A DNA stretch of 64,000 bases from Prochlorococcus sp. AG-409-J19 (GTDB lineage Bacteria > Cyanobacteriota > Cyanobacteriia > PCC-6307 > Cyanobiaceae). Shown here in pieces: positions 19,527 to 27,693 of the stretch. A model generated the notes under the pieces. That model did no database searches, was not told the origin of the DNA, and saw only the letters and a list, made by a program, of their open reading frames with translations. The translations under genes and the position numbers were made by a program. Every line of letters starts with the position of its first letter. Position 1 is the stretch's first letter. The stretch is taken from assembly GCA_003215635.1 (NCBI GenBank), contig QCKC01000002.1, positions 95,338 to 159,337 of the forward strand, read 5' to 3'.

Positions 19527-19757
19527 ATGGATTCTTCGATTTCTGCCTCTGGTTCTTCTTCAGTCACTTCTCCAAATTCATTGGGATTCAAGCTCAACTC
19601 TTCTACTCGCAAGGCTTTTGTTGAAGGTGGTCATCATCTTGAGAAGTTGGAGTTTGCTTTAGCTGTTGCTGAAACCAGAGGTGAAGAAATTCGTGCCGCT
19701 CTACTCAGAGATCAGATAGCTGCTTTAGGAGGTAATACTGAAGAGCCTGGTACATAA
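19527..19757 (+). CDS. Small conserved protein of unknown function
   Basis: 76 residues from the ATG at 19527. A Ser-rich leader is followed by a helical core (AFVEGGHHLEKLEFALAVA) and EEIRAALLRDQIAALGG. The regular helical pattern argues for a true gene. No domain recognised; it could act with the preceding small coiled-coil protein. Confidence 0.6.
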   Translation: MDSSISASGSSSVTSPNSLGFKLNSSTRKAFVEGGHHLEKLEFALAVAETRGEEIRAALLRDQIAALGGNTEEPGT

Positions 19758-19899
19758 ACTAACCATCAATCCATTAATTATTTGAATGGTTCCTTTTTTC
19801 TCTATTTAGCATATTTGATGCATTTAATTTGCTAATTTATGGTGCTTTAGGTTAAACTTCAATCAAAGGTCTTTATTGTGCAGCCTTGCGTCTATTGTT

Positions 19900-20109
19900 G
19901 TGAGAGCACCAACTAAAATTAATACCATCCAAAATAAACGCAATGTTTATTTAGACGCTGCGGTTAACTTTTTTGATGCTGCTAGTGCATCTGCTGAAGC
20001 TGGCGATGTAGATGCTGCTGGAGTGCTGATTCTTAAAGCTTTAGATCAGGAGCGTCGAGCAGGTGGTGTTGGGCCTCAAGTGCTCCAATTAATAAAACCA
20101 AGACCCTAG
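19900..20109 (+). CDS. Small conserved cyanobacterial protein
   Basis: 69 residues from the GTG at 19900, or 77 from a TTG at 19876. The sequence is compact and helical (NVYLDAAVNFFDAASASAE, then GVLILKALDQERRAGGVG), consistent with a small alpha-helical protein. No named family. The GTG start is chosen because the residues after it look conserved-like, but the start is uncertain. Confidence 0.65.
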   Translation: MRAPTKINTIQNKRNVYLDAAVNFFDAASASAEAGDVDAAGVLILKALDQERRAGGVGPQVLQLIKPRP

Positions 20110-20118
20110 TTAGAGAAT

Positions 20119-20155
20119 AAATTCTTACCTAAGGTTTTGATGTGAGTAAGATTTT
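20119..20155 (+). terminator. Possible weak terminator after the small protein gene
   Basis: Arms AAATTCTTAC (20119-20128) and GTAAGATTTT (20146-20155) pair at 9 of 10 positions around a 17-base loop, and Ts close the right arm. It lies 10 bases past the preceding stop. The stem is AT-rich and weak. Confidence 0.3.
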
Positions 20156-20210
20156 TAGAATCTACTCTAAGGTTTTATTGATTTTCGATACGATAGTTAA
20201 TTGAATTATA

Positions 20211-20282
20211 AGCGGGTGACCGGATTCGAACCGGCGACGTTCAGCTTGGGAAGCTGACATTCTACCACTGAATTACACCCGC
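20211..20282 (-). tRNA. tRNA-Gly (anticodon CCC)
   Basis: Reverse-strand cloverleaf: acceptor GCGGGTG/CACCCGC, D-arm with TTCAGTGGTAGAA, anticodon stem TCAGC/GCTGA around the loop TTCCCAA, T-arm with GGTTCGAATCC. Anticodon CCC reads GGG. CCA is not encoded. Total 72 bases. Confidence 0.95.
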
Positions 20283-20323
20283 ATTATTAAAGCTTATATG
20301 ATTATATTATTTAATCAACTATC

Positions 20324-21475
20324 TTATTCATTGAGGACTTTTGAAGCAGCAATAAAACCTTGCCCCATTTCTGTAGTTAGTAAACCCAGTGATTGCAAAG
20401 TTGACTCAATAGCAGAGATTGCTGTAAGTAAATCACGATCACTTACAAATCCAAGATGTCCTATGCGAAATACTTTGCCTTTTAGGTGATCTTGTCCACC
20501 CGCAAGCAAGATATTAAAACGCTTTTTTATTTCTTTTCTTAGAAGCTCTGCATCAATATTCTCAGGTTCAACTGAAGTAATTGCAGGACTTCCATGATTT
20601 TCAGCAGCAAAAAGTTTTAATCCCATGGCCTTCATTCCAGATTGTGCTGCAGCGCTATGCTTTGAATGTCGTTTAAAGATTGATTCAAGACCTTCACTTT
20701 GCATCATTGACAAAGATTGTTCTAGGGCAAAGTAAAGATTGACAGCAGGCGTGAAAGGGTTACTATTTTTCTTTGCAGTTGTTTTGTATGGGCCAAGATC
20801 TAAATAATATTTAGCAATATTTGATTTCTCATACCTAGTCCATGCTCTTTCGCTCATTGCGACAAAACTAAGGCCAGGAGGCATCATGTAACCTTTTTGA
20901 GATCCAGAAGCGATTACATCTATACCCCATTTATCCATTGGTACATTGCAGGCGCCTAGGCTGGTTACGCAATCCGCAATCATAATTGCTTCCCCATGAG
21001 CTTTTACAAGTTTACTAATCGTTTCTAGATCATTAATAACTCCGGTTGATGTTTCAGAGTGAGTAATGATTACAGCTTTAATTGTTTTATTTTTGTCTTC
21101 CTCCAGTTGGCTTTTAAATTCATTTGTGTCTAAGGGTTGCCCCCATTCGGATTTGATGGTTATGACATCTAATCCATAAGCTTTTGCAACTTTTACCCAT
21201 CGCTCTCCAAACTTCCCGTTATCTCCACAAATTATTTTGTCTCCCTGGCTGAGAGTATTTATTATTCCTGCTTCCATCGCTGCTGTTCCGCTCCCAGTAA
21301 TTACTAAGACTTCATTATTGGTTTGGTGTAGCCATTTCAATTGTGCATTTGTTCGCTCGACAATGGATTGGAATTCTCCACTTCTATGGCCGATAGGGTG
21401 TTGACTCATTGCCTGCAACACTTTTTCTGGCACAGGTGTAGGGCCAGGGATCATCAGCATGAGTTTTTCTTCCAC
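20324..21475 (-). CDS. Class V aminotransferase (alanine/serine-glyoxylate type)
   Basis: 383 residues, PLP-dependent. Visible: MIPGPTPVPEKVL at the start, HRSGEF, GSGTAAMEA (cofactor phosphate site), the Asp-containing ADCVTSLGA, and the PLP lysine in GSQKGYMMPPG (Lys194). Such proteins are sometimes labelled soluble hydrogenase small subunit in cyanobacteria, but the residues are those of serine-pyruvate or alanine-glyoxylate aminotransferases (photorespiratory glycine formation). The start is GTG at 21475, or ATG at 21460 or 21454. It is divergent from and overlaps cbiD. Confidence 0.88.
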   Translation of the reverse strand: MEEKLMLMIPGPTPVPEKVLQAMSQHPIGHRSGEFQSIVERTNAQLKWLHQTNNEVLVITGSGTAAMEAGIINTLSQGDKIICGDNGKFGERWVKVAKAYGLDVITIKSEWGQPLDTNEFKSQLEEDKNKTIKAVIITHSETSTGVINDLETISKLVKAHGEAIMIADCVTSLGACNVPMDKWGIDVIASGSQKGYMMPPGLSFVAMSERAWTRYEKSNIAKYYLDLGPYKTTAKKNSNPFTPAVNLYFALEQSLSMMQSEGLESIFKRHSKHSAAAQSGMKAMGLKLFAAENHGSPAITSVEPENIDAELLRKEIKKRFNILLAGGQDHLKGKVFRIGHLGFVSDRDLLTAISAIESTLQSLGLLTTEMGQGFIAASKVLNE

Positions 21476-22715
21476 TGCTTATCGGGTAATAATTTGTCAT
21501 CCTAAAAAACCATCTACCCAGGTTCTCATTATCAAGCATTCTTTTCGTGATTCAGGAGGTTTTATTCTTCCTGTATGGGTTGCAGCAGTAGCCAAGGCGG
21601 CTACGCAAGCTTTGCTTGGAAAACCTTTTAATTCCGAACAAATATTGGTTGTGCCCGAGCAGCAAGATCCTTTAATTGTTCCTATTGCTTCCTCTGCCGT
21701 TATTTCAAGCGGAGAAATAGCTATGGCAATAGGTTTCTGTCAACCAGGGGACGGTTTAGATGTTACGCGCGGGTTGGAGATTTGGACCTTTGCTAAGTGG
21801 ATAGAGCCTCAGTTGAATCACGATAAAGAAGGGAATTCTTCATCTGAAACTTGGCTTCAAATAATTCCAGGTGTTGGAGTTGGGGTCATTGCTTCAACAG
21901 GTGAAATTTCCCTTTCTCAATTTGCTAAGAATTTGTTGCATGAGAATTTGCGTTCTTTAGTTGCCTTGGAACGCTGTTTGCAGATAGAAATTGTTTTACC
22001 CAGAGGCAAAGAGCTTGCAACTAGAACAAGTAACGAATCGTTTGGTGTTGTAGATGGCTTGGCACTTATAGGAACCCAAGTTCAAACTCAAGTCAGCGCT
22101 TCTCCTAAACAACTTGATAATGCGATGAAACAGTTAGGAGAGTGTTGCCGCCAATCTGCTTTTGATGGATTTTTGACTTTTGTAATTGGTGAAAATGGTT
22201 TTGACTTGGCAAGATCTTTTGGGCTTGATTCCAAACCAATTGTAAAAGTTGGGAATTGGTTAGGTCCTTTATTAGTTGCAGCAGCAGAGCAAGGAGTACA
22301 AAATCTCTTGCTTTTTGGCTATCACGGCAAATTAATTAAATTAGCTGGAGGTATTTTTCATACTCATCACCATCTTGCTGATGCTCGAGTAGAGATTTTG
22401 ACTGCTCTGGCGGTTAAGGAAAGTTTTCCGTTTGACTGGATAGAAAGAATTTCACAGTCTCAATCCATTGAGGCGGCATTCTCTTGGCTTGAAGAAAAAG
22501 ATTCTTTAATGGCTCGAAAGCTTTGGATGAGAGTGGCTGCTGTGGTTGAAGAACGCAGTATTTCGTATTTGGGACGCTATGGCTCTTTTTCAATGGAAAT
22601 AGGCTCAGCGTTATTTGATCGTCATCGTCGGGTTCGTTCTCTTGGGCCTCGTGGTGTTAGTTTTTTCAATTCGCTAGGAGTACAGCCTGAAGCGTCTTTA
22701 ACAAATTTTATCTAG
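21459..22715 (+). CDS. cbiD: Cobalt-precorrin-5B C1-methyltransferase
   Basis: 418 residues. The family core is clear: FILPVWVAAVAKAATQALLG, GDGLDVTRGLEIW, GVGVIASTGE, RTSNESFGVVDGLALIGTQ and LFGYHGKLIKLAGGIFHTHHHLADARVE. It methylates the corrin ring in the anaerobic-type cobalamin (pseudocobalamin) route. The ATG at 21459 shares its first two bases with an ATG of the divergent aminotransferase gene, in the palindrome CATG. guaA follows in the same direction after 43 bases. Confidence 0.9.
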   Translation: MSFSSTAYRVIICHPKKPSTQVLIIKHSFRDSGGFILPVWVAAVAKAATQALLGKPFNSEQILVVPEQQDPLIVPIASSAVISSGEIAMAIGFCQPGDGLDVTRGLEIWTFAKWIEPQLNHDKEGNSSSETWLQIIPGVGVGVIASTGEISLSQFAKNLLHENLRSLVALERCLQIEIVLPRGKELATRTSNESFGVVDGLALIGTQVQTQVSASPKQLDNAMKQLGECCRQSAFDGFLTFVIGENGFDLARSFGLDSKPIVKVGNWLGPLLVAAAEQGVQNLLLFGYHGKLIKLAGGIFHTHHHLADARVEILTALAVKESFPFDWIERISQSQSIEAAFSWLEEKDSLMARKLWMRVAAVVEERSISYLGRYGSFSMEIGSALFDRHRRVRSLGPRGVSFFNSLGVQPEASLTNFI

Positions 22716-22758
22716 TCTGAAATGATCTACAGGAATTTTTTTCAGCTTTTTAGGAGAT

Positions 22759-24345
22759 ATGCCTTATTCCCAGTCTGATTGTCATCGAAAGCCTTCCATC
22801 ATTATTCTCGATTTTGGGTCGCAGTATTCAGAGTTGATTGCTCGTCGAGTTCGCGAAACTCAGGTTTATTCCTTGGTAATGAGTTACACAACTACAATTA
22901 AAGAAATTCTTCAGTTGGCCCCAAAAGGTTTGATTCTTAGTGGGGGCCCAAATTCCGTTTATTCAGAAAGAGCACCATTTTGTGATCCTGCTATTTGGGA
23001 TTTAAAAATACCCATTTTGGGAGTTTGTTATGGGATGCAACTTATGGTGCATCAACTAGGAGGAAAAGTTCAGAAAGCAACAGGAAAAGCTGAATATGGC
23101 AAGGCTCCACTGCACATAAATGATTCGAATGAATTGCTTAATAATGTTACTAATGGCTCGACAATGTGGATGAGTCACTCTGACTCAGTGCAGGATATGC
23201 CTAAGGATTTTGTTTCTTTAGCATACACATCAAACACCAAAAATGCTGCAATTGCATCTCATAATCGTCACTTATATGGTGTGCAATTTCATCCTGAAGT
23301 AGTTCATTCTACTGAAGGAATGAAGATGATAAGAAATTTTGTCCATAATATCTGTCATTGTGATTCCAATTGGACCACGGCTACCTTTATTGATGAATCA
23401 ATAGAGCGTGTACGCGAACAAGTAGGAAATAAAAGGGTCCTTTTAGCATTATCAGGTGGCGTGGATTCTTCAACTTTGGCATTTCTTTTGAAGAAAGCAA
23501 TTGGGAATCAATTGATATGTATGTTTATCGATCAGGGATTTATGCGGAAGGGTGAACCTGAATTTTTAATGGAATTTTTTAATAAGAAGTTTAATATTCA
23601 TGTTGAATATATTAATGCCCGCAAGAGATTTATTGCTAAATTGCAAGGAATTACAGATCCAGAGGAGAAACGTAAGATTATTGGATCAGAATTTATTCGT
23701 GTATTTGAAGAAGAAAGTAAACGATTAGGTCCGTTTGATTATCTAGCACAAGGCACACTGTATCCAGATGTAATCGAAAGTGCAGGTACTAATATTGATC
23801 CAAATTCGGGAGAAAGAGTAGCTGTAAAAATTAAAAGTCATCATAATGTGGGAGGTTTACCTAAGGATTTACAATTTAAATTAGTAGAACCTTTACGAAC
23901 TTTATTTAAAGACGAAGTTAGAAAAGTTGGACGTTCTTTAGGCTTGCCAGAGGAAATCGTAAAGAGACATCCATTCCCAGGTCCAGGCCTTGCTATTCGT
24001 ATACTTGGAGAAATTACAACTGAAAAGTTAGATTGTTTGCGTGATGCAGATTTGATCGTTAGGGAGGAAATTAGAAAAGCAGGCCTATATGATGAGATAT
24101 GGCAGGCTTTTGCTGTTTTGTTGCCTGTTTGTTCTGTTGGGGTAATGGGAGATCAGAGGACTTATGCATGGCCTATTGTTTTGAGATGTGTTTCAAGTGA
24201 AGATGGAATGACTGCTGACTGGTCTCGTATTCCTTATGAAGTATTAGAAATAATTTCTAATAGAATTGTCAATGAGGTTTCAGGAGTGAACAGAGTTGTA
24301 TTTGACATAACTAGTAAACCCCCTGGAACTATTGAGTGGGAATGA
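22759..24345 (+). CDS. guaA: GMP synthase (glutamine-hydrolysing)
   Basis: 528 residues. The N-terminal glutaminase has the Cys nucleophile in GVCYGMQLM and [11 protein letters not shown]. The ATP pyrophosphatase domain has [12 protein letters not shown], and the C-terminal dimer domain ends KPPGTIEWE. It makes GMP from XMP. A good ribosome site (TAGGAGAT) precedes the ATG. The last codons, at 24326-24340, recur at 25055-25069; see the mobile-element entry. Confidence 0.97.
   Translation: MPYSQSDCHRKPSIIILDFGSQYSELIARRVRETQVYSLVMSYTTTIKEILQLAPKGLILSGGPNSVYSERAPFCDPAIWDLKIPILGVCYGMQLMVHQLGGKVQKATGKAEYGKAPLHINDSNELLNNVTNGSTMWMSHSDSVQDMPKDFVSLAYTSNTKNAAIASHNRHLYGVQFHPEVVHSTEGMKMIRNFVHNICHCDSNWTTATFIDESIERVREQVGNKRVLLALSGGVDSSTLAFLLKKAIGNQLICMFIDQGFMRKGEPEFLMEFFNKKFNIHVEYINARKRFIAKLQGITDPEEKRKIIGSEFIRVFEEESKRLGPFDYLAQGTLYPDVIESAGTNIDPNSGERVAVKIKSHHNVGGLPKDLQFKLVEPLRTLFKDEVRKVGRSLGLPEEIVKRHPFPGPGLAIRILGEITTEKLDCLRDADLIVREEIRKAGLYDEIWQAFAVLLPVCSVGVMGDQRTYAWPIVLRCVSSEDGMTADWSRIPYEVLEIISNRIVNEVSGVNRVVFDITSKPPGTIEWE
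24326..24340 (+). repeat. Direct repeat, left copy (att-like), at the guaA 3' end
   Basis: GAACTATTGAGTGGG, the last sense codons of guaA. An exact copy lies at 25055-25069. A second shared block, AATGACTA, follows each copy (24347-24354 and 25073-25080), with a 3-base difference in spacing. Confidence 0.85.
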
Positions 24346-24384
24346 AAATGACTACTTAAATGTAGTTATAGATTAAAAGTAGTA

Positions 24385-24463
24385 GTTCCACGTGAGTGCA
24401 AAGTAAAAAATAGGGAACCTAATTGCAAGAGTTCTGAGAGACGTGTTCCACGTGAGTTCCACG
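24385..24463 (+). repeat. GTTCCACG(T) motifs, left cluster
   Basis: Three copies: GTTCCACGTGAGT at 24385-24397 and again at 24445-24457, and GTTCCACG at 24456-24463. The last two start 11 bases apart, about one helical turn. All are on the plus strand. Confidence 0.9.
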
Positions 24464-24556
24464 CAGAGTGTTGTGAGCATCTCCTAGGAGAAATCGTAGA
24501 AAGAGGTTTTCTCTACACTTGGAGTAAAATGAAAGGGAGAGGATTCGATTAAGCAT

Positions 24557-24943
24557 ATGAAGAAGCGAACTTATATATTCCTTACTTTGCTAACAATGCT
24601 TTTAATACCTTTCAATCCAAGATTTGTTCGCGCTGAGTCAGGTTTGAAAGATGAAGTATATGAATGCAAGGGCACATATAAAACGATGCTTTTAGAGTTG
24701 CCAATGGATTTGAGAGTAGAAGAGAATTCATTGACATGGAAATTATGGTTTCAAAGAAAAGAAACTTATGAATTCGATGTTCGCTATCCAAATGGGGTGT
24801 TAATTAAGCGAATTGACAGTCGTAAACTTTCGGTTCAGCAGTTTGGGACAGAAGGTACTTTGCTTCTTGATAAATGTGAATTACTTTTCCCTGTAGAAAA
24901 CTTATTGAAGGATGGGTTACCACTTTTGCGTCAATTTTTCTAG
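24557..24943 (+). CDS. Hypothetical secreted protein
   Basis: 128 residues. A clear signal peptide (MKKRTYIFLTLLTMLLIPF, ending near VRAES) is followed by a small beta-rich domain of about 100 residues with two Cys residues (YECKGTY and DKCELLF), likely a disulfide. Alternating strands such as LPMDLRVEENSLTWKLWF and YEFDVRYPNG suggest a compact beta barrel or sandwich, perhaps a lipid or small-molecule binder. No family recognised. It is the only gene between the two guaA-end repeats. Confidence 0.65.
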   Translation: MKKRTYIFLTLLTMLLIPFNPRFVRAESGLKDEVYECKGTYKTMLLELPMDLRVEENSLTWKLWFQRKETYEFDVRYPNGVLIKRIDSRKLSVQQFGTEGTLLLDKCELLFPVENLLKDGLPLLRQFF

Positions 24944-24974
24944 AAAATTAGATTTGGTTCTTTATATAAAAACA

Positions 24975-24994
24975 GTTCCACGTATGTTCCACGT
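24975..24994 (+). repeat. GTTCCACGT motifs, right cluster
   Basis: Two copies of GTTCCACGT at 24975-24983 and 24986-24994, again 11 bases apart and on the plus strand, 61 bases before the right guaA-end repeat. Confidence 0.9.
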
Positions 24995-25054
24995 GCTATC
25001 TTACATTTAAGAAACCCTGTCACTCACTGCATTTTTGCACCCTATTTTCACCAA

Positions 25055-25069
25055 GAACTATTGAGTGGG
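25055..25069 (+). repeat. Direct repeat, right copy (att-like)
   Basis: Exact copy of GAACTATTGAGTGGG from the guaA 3' end. Followed by CATAATGACTA, parallel to the bases after guaA. It would encode TIEW plus one residue and a stop, as in guaA. Confidence 0.85.
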
Positions 25070-25225
25070 CATAATGACTAAATATAATCGAATTGCATTG
25101 AAAATTTGATTGTTATACATGTGAATAGATCAATGAATCTTATTTGCACCACAGTGTTTTAAGTGTTATTGCTAAAATGCTCTTTTATCTATAAAGTTGA
25201 TTTATATTTATAAAAATTGGAATTT

Positions 25226-25852
25226 ATGGATTCTCTTTATGAAAAATTCCAGTTAACGCAGCTATTTAAAACTTATATTGCACAATTTGAAAATGTTGAT
25301 CTATCTCAAAAATTATTAAAATTAGTTCTGCATCATTCAAGTACAATTGAAGGTATTCAATCAGATGTTGCGACTCGTATAAAAAATAATTTAAAAGAAT
25401 CTAAATTTGATTTCTTGCTAGGTACTCACCCAGTAATTTGTGAAACGCGAGAATTCATTACTCATGCATTAACTAAACTCTTGAATAAAATTCAGTCTGA
25501 AGAATGTCATTATAAGTTTCTATTTGTAGACAGCTGGTATCATGTAGGCTCTCGGAATAGTATTCATTATACTCATGCACATCATAATTGTAGCTGGTGT
25601 GGAATATTTTATCTTGACCCAGGAGATAAAGGCTCTGGAGAAACTTTATTTATGAATCCAATACAATTAGGTTTTATGGATGCAGGAACTGACTATATGT
25701 CCACTCAAGGAGCTATAGATATAAAGCCTAAAGTAGGTAAGATGATACTCTTTCCATCATATCTCCAACATTGTCAAATGTTATATACAGGGGATTCTAA
25801 TAGGGTTGTAGTTGCATTCAATTGCTCCGTTAAGTCTAAGATTTTTGATTAA
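25226..25852 (+). CDS. 2OG-Fe(II) oxygenase-like protein
   Basis: About 208 residues from the ATG at 25226. The C-terminal half matches the putative 2OG-Fe(II) oxygenase type (TIGR02466-like): HYTHAHHNCSWCGIFYL with iron-ligand histidine, a Gly-rich strand SGETLFMNP, then GKMILFPSYLQHCQ with the distal His and NRVVVAFNC with the 2-oxoglutarate Arg. Such genes are frequent in picocyanobacterial islands and cyanophages. The substrate is unknown. It lies just outside the guaA direct repeat. Confidence 0.7.
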   Translation: MDSLYEKFQLTQLFKTYIAQFENVDLSQKLLKLVLHHSSTIEGIQSDVATRIKNNLKESKFDFLLGTHPVICETREFITHALTKLLNKIQSEECHYKFLFVDSWYHVGSRNSIHYTHAHHNCSWCGIFYLDPGDKGSGETLFMNPIQLGFMDAGTDYMSTQGAIDIKPKVGKMILFPSYLQHCQMLYTGDSNRVVVAFNCSVKSKIFD

Positions 25853-25979
25853 TGAATTGACCTCTCTTCGCCTTTAGCATAATATGCGTTATGAAAAGAA
25901 TTTGATAAATCATCTCGTCAAATCAGAGATCAAATTAAACTTTAAAGATGTCTTTATGCTTTTTTTAGCTTAAGAGTCC
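25853..25979. other. Gap between oxygenase and sulfotransferase genes
   Basis: 127 AT-rich bases. A 29-codon ORF (25884-25973) is present but has no further support. I see no RNA gene. Confidence 0.4.
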
Positions 25980-26912
25980 ATGGAAAATTTTATTCTCCAC
26001 ATAGGAACACCGCGTACGGGAACTACTACTTTGCAAAAGTGCTTGTTTCCTAAGTGCTTAAATAATATAATTCTTTCTAAAACACCTTATCATTCATCGG
26101 GCATATCAGTAGATAAAAAAAAAGGGGTTATTGCAGGAGATATTGAATCAATAAATACTTATTTGGACAATGTTATATCAACAAATGAATTTGACAATTA
26201 TGATTTTGCTGACACGTTAATCTTTATTCCTTTTGTTGCATTGGCATGTAATCCTATAGATAGTCAATTGCCAAAGAAATATTTACCTGTTGCCATACGA
26301 ACGATTAAATATTTGCATCGTTTGTCAATAACATCCAGGAAAAAGATTTTTATATCTAGTGAACGTCTATGCGATACAGCAGCTTCTCTTGTGTGCATGT
26401 CCTCACATCGAGAATTAGATGTTAAATACCCATTATTTGCTCTTTGCGAGACTATAAATAAGATTTTAGCTATACAACCTTTGATTTCGGTTTGCCTTAG
26501 GAATCCTATAGATTATTTAAAGTCAAAATATCTTAGAACCGTAATGCAGCGGAATTCTATGGAATTGAGATTTTTAACACCTTTAGAATATATTTCTAAG
26601 CAGTCAAAATTAGAAAGAAATTCTCCTGGCACATCCGTATTAGCTCCTGCTATCCATAAACAATTTTTAGTAAATTTGAAGAACTATGGCAAAATAAATG
26701 CATTTGGTTTCCAGAATTTATTGCATTCTGAAGATGTATTTAGTTTGTTAGGCTTGCCAAACGAGAAAAATTACTCGTTTAAATCATTCCCCCATGAGAA
26801 TAAATTACCGTTTAGCAATTCAGATCAACAAGAGGTTAGAGATCTACTCATCAAAGCCTTAAAGAACAATGGTTTTTTGGAAATAATTCTCAGTTCACAG
26901 CTGTATGAATAG
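25980..26912 (+). CDS. Sulfotransferase-like protein
   Basis: 310 residues. It begins ILHIGTPRTGTTTLQKCLF, the P-loop-like PAPS-binding site of sulfotransferases, and has KIFISSERL and SVCLRNPIDYLKSKYL, where the Arg and Ser fit the 3'-phosphate-binding motif. It probably transfers sulfate to a glycan or lipid. Overall identity to characterised members is likely low. It closes the accessory region after guaA. Confidence 0.7.
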   Translation: MENFILHIGTPRTGTTTLQKCLFPKCLNNIILSKTPYHSSGISVDKKKGVIAGDIESINTYLDNVISTNEFDNYDFADTLIFIPFVALACNPIDSQLPKKYLPVAIRTIKYLHRLSITSRKKIFISSERLCDTAASLVCMSSHRELDVKYPLFALCETINKILAIQPLISVCLRNPIDYLKSKYLRTVMQRNSMELRFLTPLEYISKQSKLERNSPGTSVLAPAIHKQFLVNLKNYGKINAFGFQNLLHSEDVFSLLGLPNEKNYSFKSFPHENKLPFSNSDQQEVRDLLIKALKNNGFLEIILSSQLYE

Positions 26913-27068
26913 TCTTAATCTTTCTAAGAGAGAGCATAAATGTATTCGCAATCAATCTTTTTGCTAACCTTTACGTCAGATAATCTGTCTTTGAATAATT
27001 CTTTTGCTTTAGAAAGGACTGGCGTTTTGATCACAACTAGATATCCTAGGCCACTGGCTTGAAGTATT
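26913..27068. other. Gap holding two short overlapping ORFs
   Basis: 156 bases. A 40-residue plus-strand ORF at 26940-27062 has a purine-rich AAGAGAGAG upstream. A minus-strand ORF ending at 26924 also reads protein-like (IKTPVLSKAKELFKDR). They overlap, so at most one is real. Neither is annotated as a gene here. Confidence 0.3.
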
Positions 27069-27680
27069 TTGAACGCTTTTCAACAGCAAGATTTGAATCT
27101 GCAGCGTCGCTTGCAAAAGGACAGCATTCAGTTAGCTGGAAAAACCGTTTATATAAATCCTTTTCTCTATTGGAGACGCTTTGATGCCAATACAGACCGC
27201 TGGCTTAGGGAACCAGGGCAATTGGGAGAAGAGCAAATAGCCTTAAATCGTAGTCGGTTTTATCCAGAGCTTGATTGGGCTTTTTTGGAGCCAGAGGAGA
27301 AATCCTTAAAGGATGCTGCCGTTGAGATGTTTTTGAAAAGTCTCGAATTAATAGGTACCTTTCATCCTGATTTGACATCAGGACAGTTATTAGAAGTGGA
27401 AAGGAAGATGGCTGTTACCAAAAAACGAGCTTTTGAGCGTTGGGTGGAAAAATCCTTTCGTCGGCGTTTTCAAGATGAATCCAAGGAACGCCGAAGGTTT
27501 GCTCGCGAACGTTTTGTTCGATCATGGAGTGAATGGTTGAGACTTGAAACTACCCATCAGTTTTTAGGTCCTTTCTTTGCTGTGGTCGTTTTATCTGGCT
27601 TCGTTGGATGGTCTATGGGTGCATCTAGTGTTTCTTGTCCAGCATTTTTAACACCCATGGAGCAAACTGGAATGCCTTAG
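27069..27680 (+). CDS. Conserved cyanobacterial membrane-anchored protein
   Basis: 203 residues from a TTG start. A basic, helical middle (VERKMAVTKKRAFERWVEK, then Arg-rich SFRRRFQDESKERRRFARERF) is followed by one membrane segment near the end (FLGPFFAVVVLSGFVGWSMG). No named domain. It starts a plus-strand run with the next conserved protein and PBP2, which hints at a link with cell envelope growth but does not prove one. Confidence 0.65.
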   Translation: MNAFQQQDLNLQRRLQKDSIQLAGKTVYINPFLYWRRFDANTDRWLREPGQLGEEQIALNRSRFYPELDWAFLEPEEKSLKDAAVEMFLKSLELIGTFHPDLTSGQLLEVERKMAVTKKRAFERWVEKSFRRRFQDESKERRRFARERFVRSWSEWLRLETTHQFLGPFFAVVVLSGFVGWSMGASSVSCPAFLTPMEQTGMP

Positions 27681-27693
27681 CTTTGATTGTGTT

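Larger units (their letters stand above)
24341..25069. mobile_element. Putative small integrated element or island remnant at guaA
   Basis: A 729-base segment bounded by an exact 15-base direct repeat of the guaA 3' end; the right copy even keeps a stop codon at the same frame position (TGGGCATAA versus TGGGAATGA). Inside are five copies of GTTCCACG(T), near both ends, and one gene for a secreted protein. No integrase is present. The 3' end of guaA is a known integration site for genomic islands in several bacteria. That this segment was inserted is inference. Confidence 0.5.

Noticed and set aside
20324..21475. Soluble hydrogenase small subunit label for the aminotransferase
   Set aside because: The PLP lysine and class V aminotransferase motifs are complete and no hydrogenase cofactor motif is present.
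25884..25973. 29-residue ORF between the oxygenase and sulfotransferase genes
   Set aside because: No ribosome site, no recognisable motif, and AT-rich DNA gives such ORFs often.
26924..27062. Two overlapping short ORFs on opposite strands
   Set aside because: Both read plausibly, but they exclude each other and neither has homology support that I can name.
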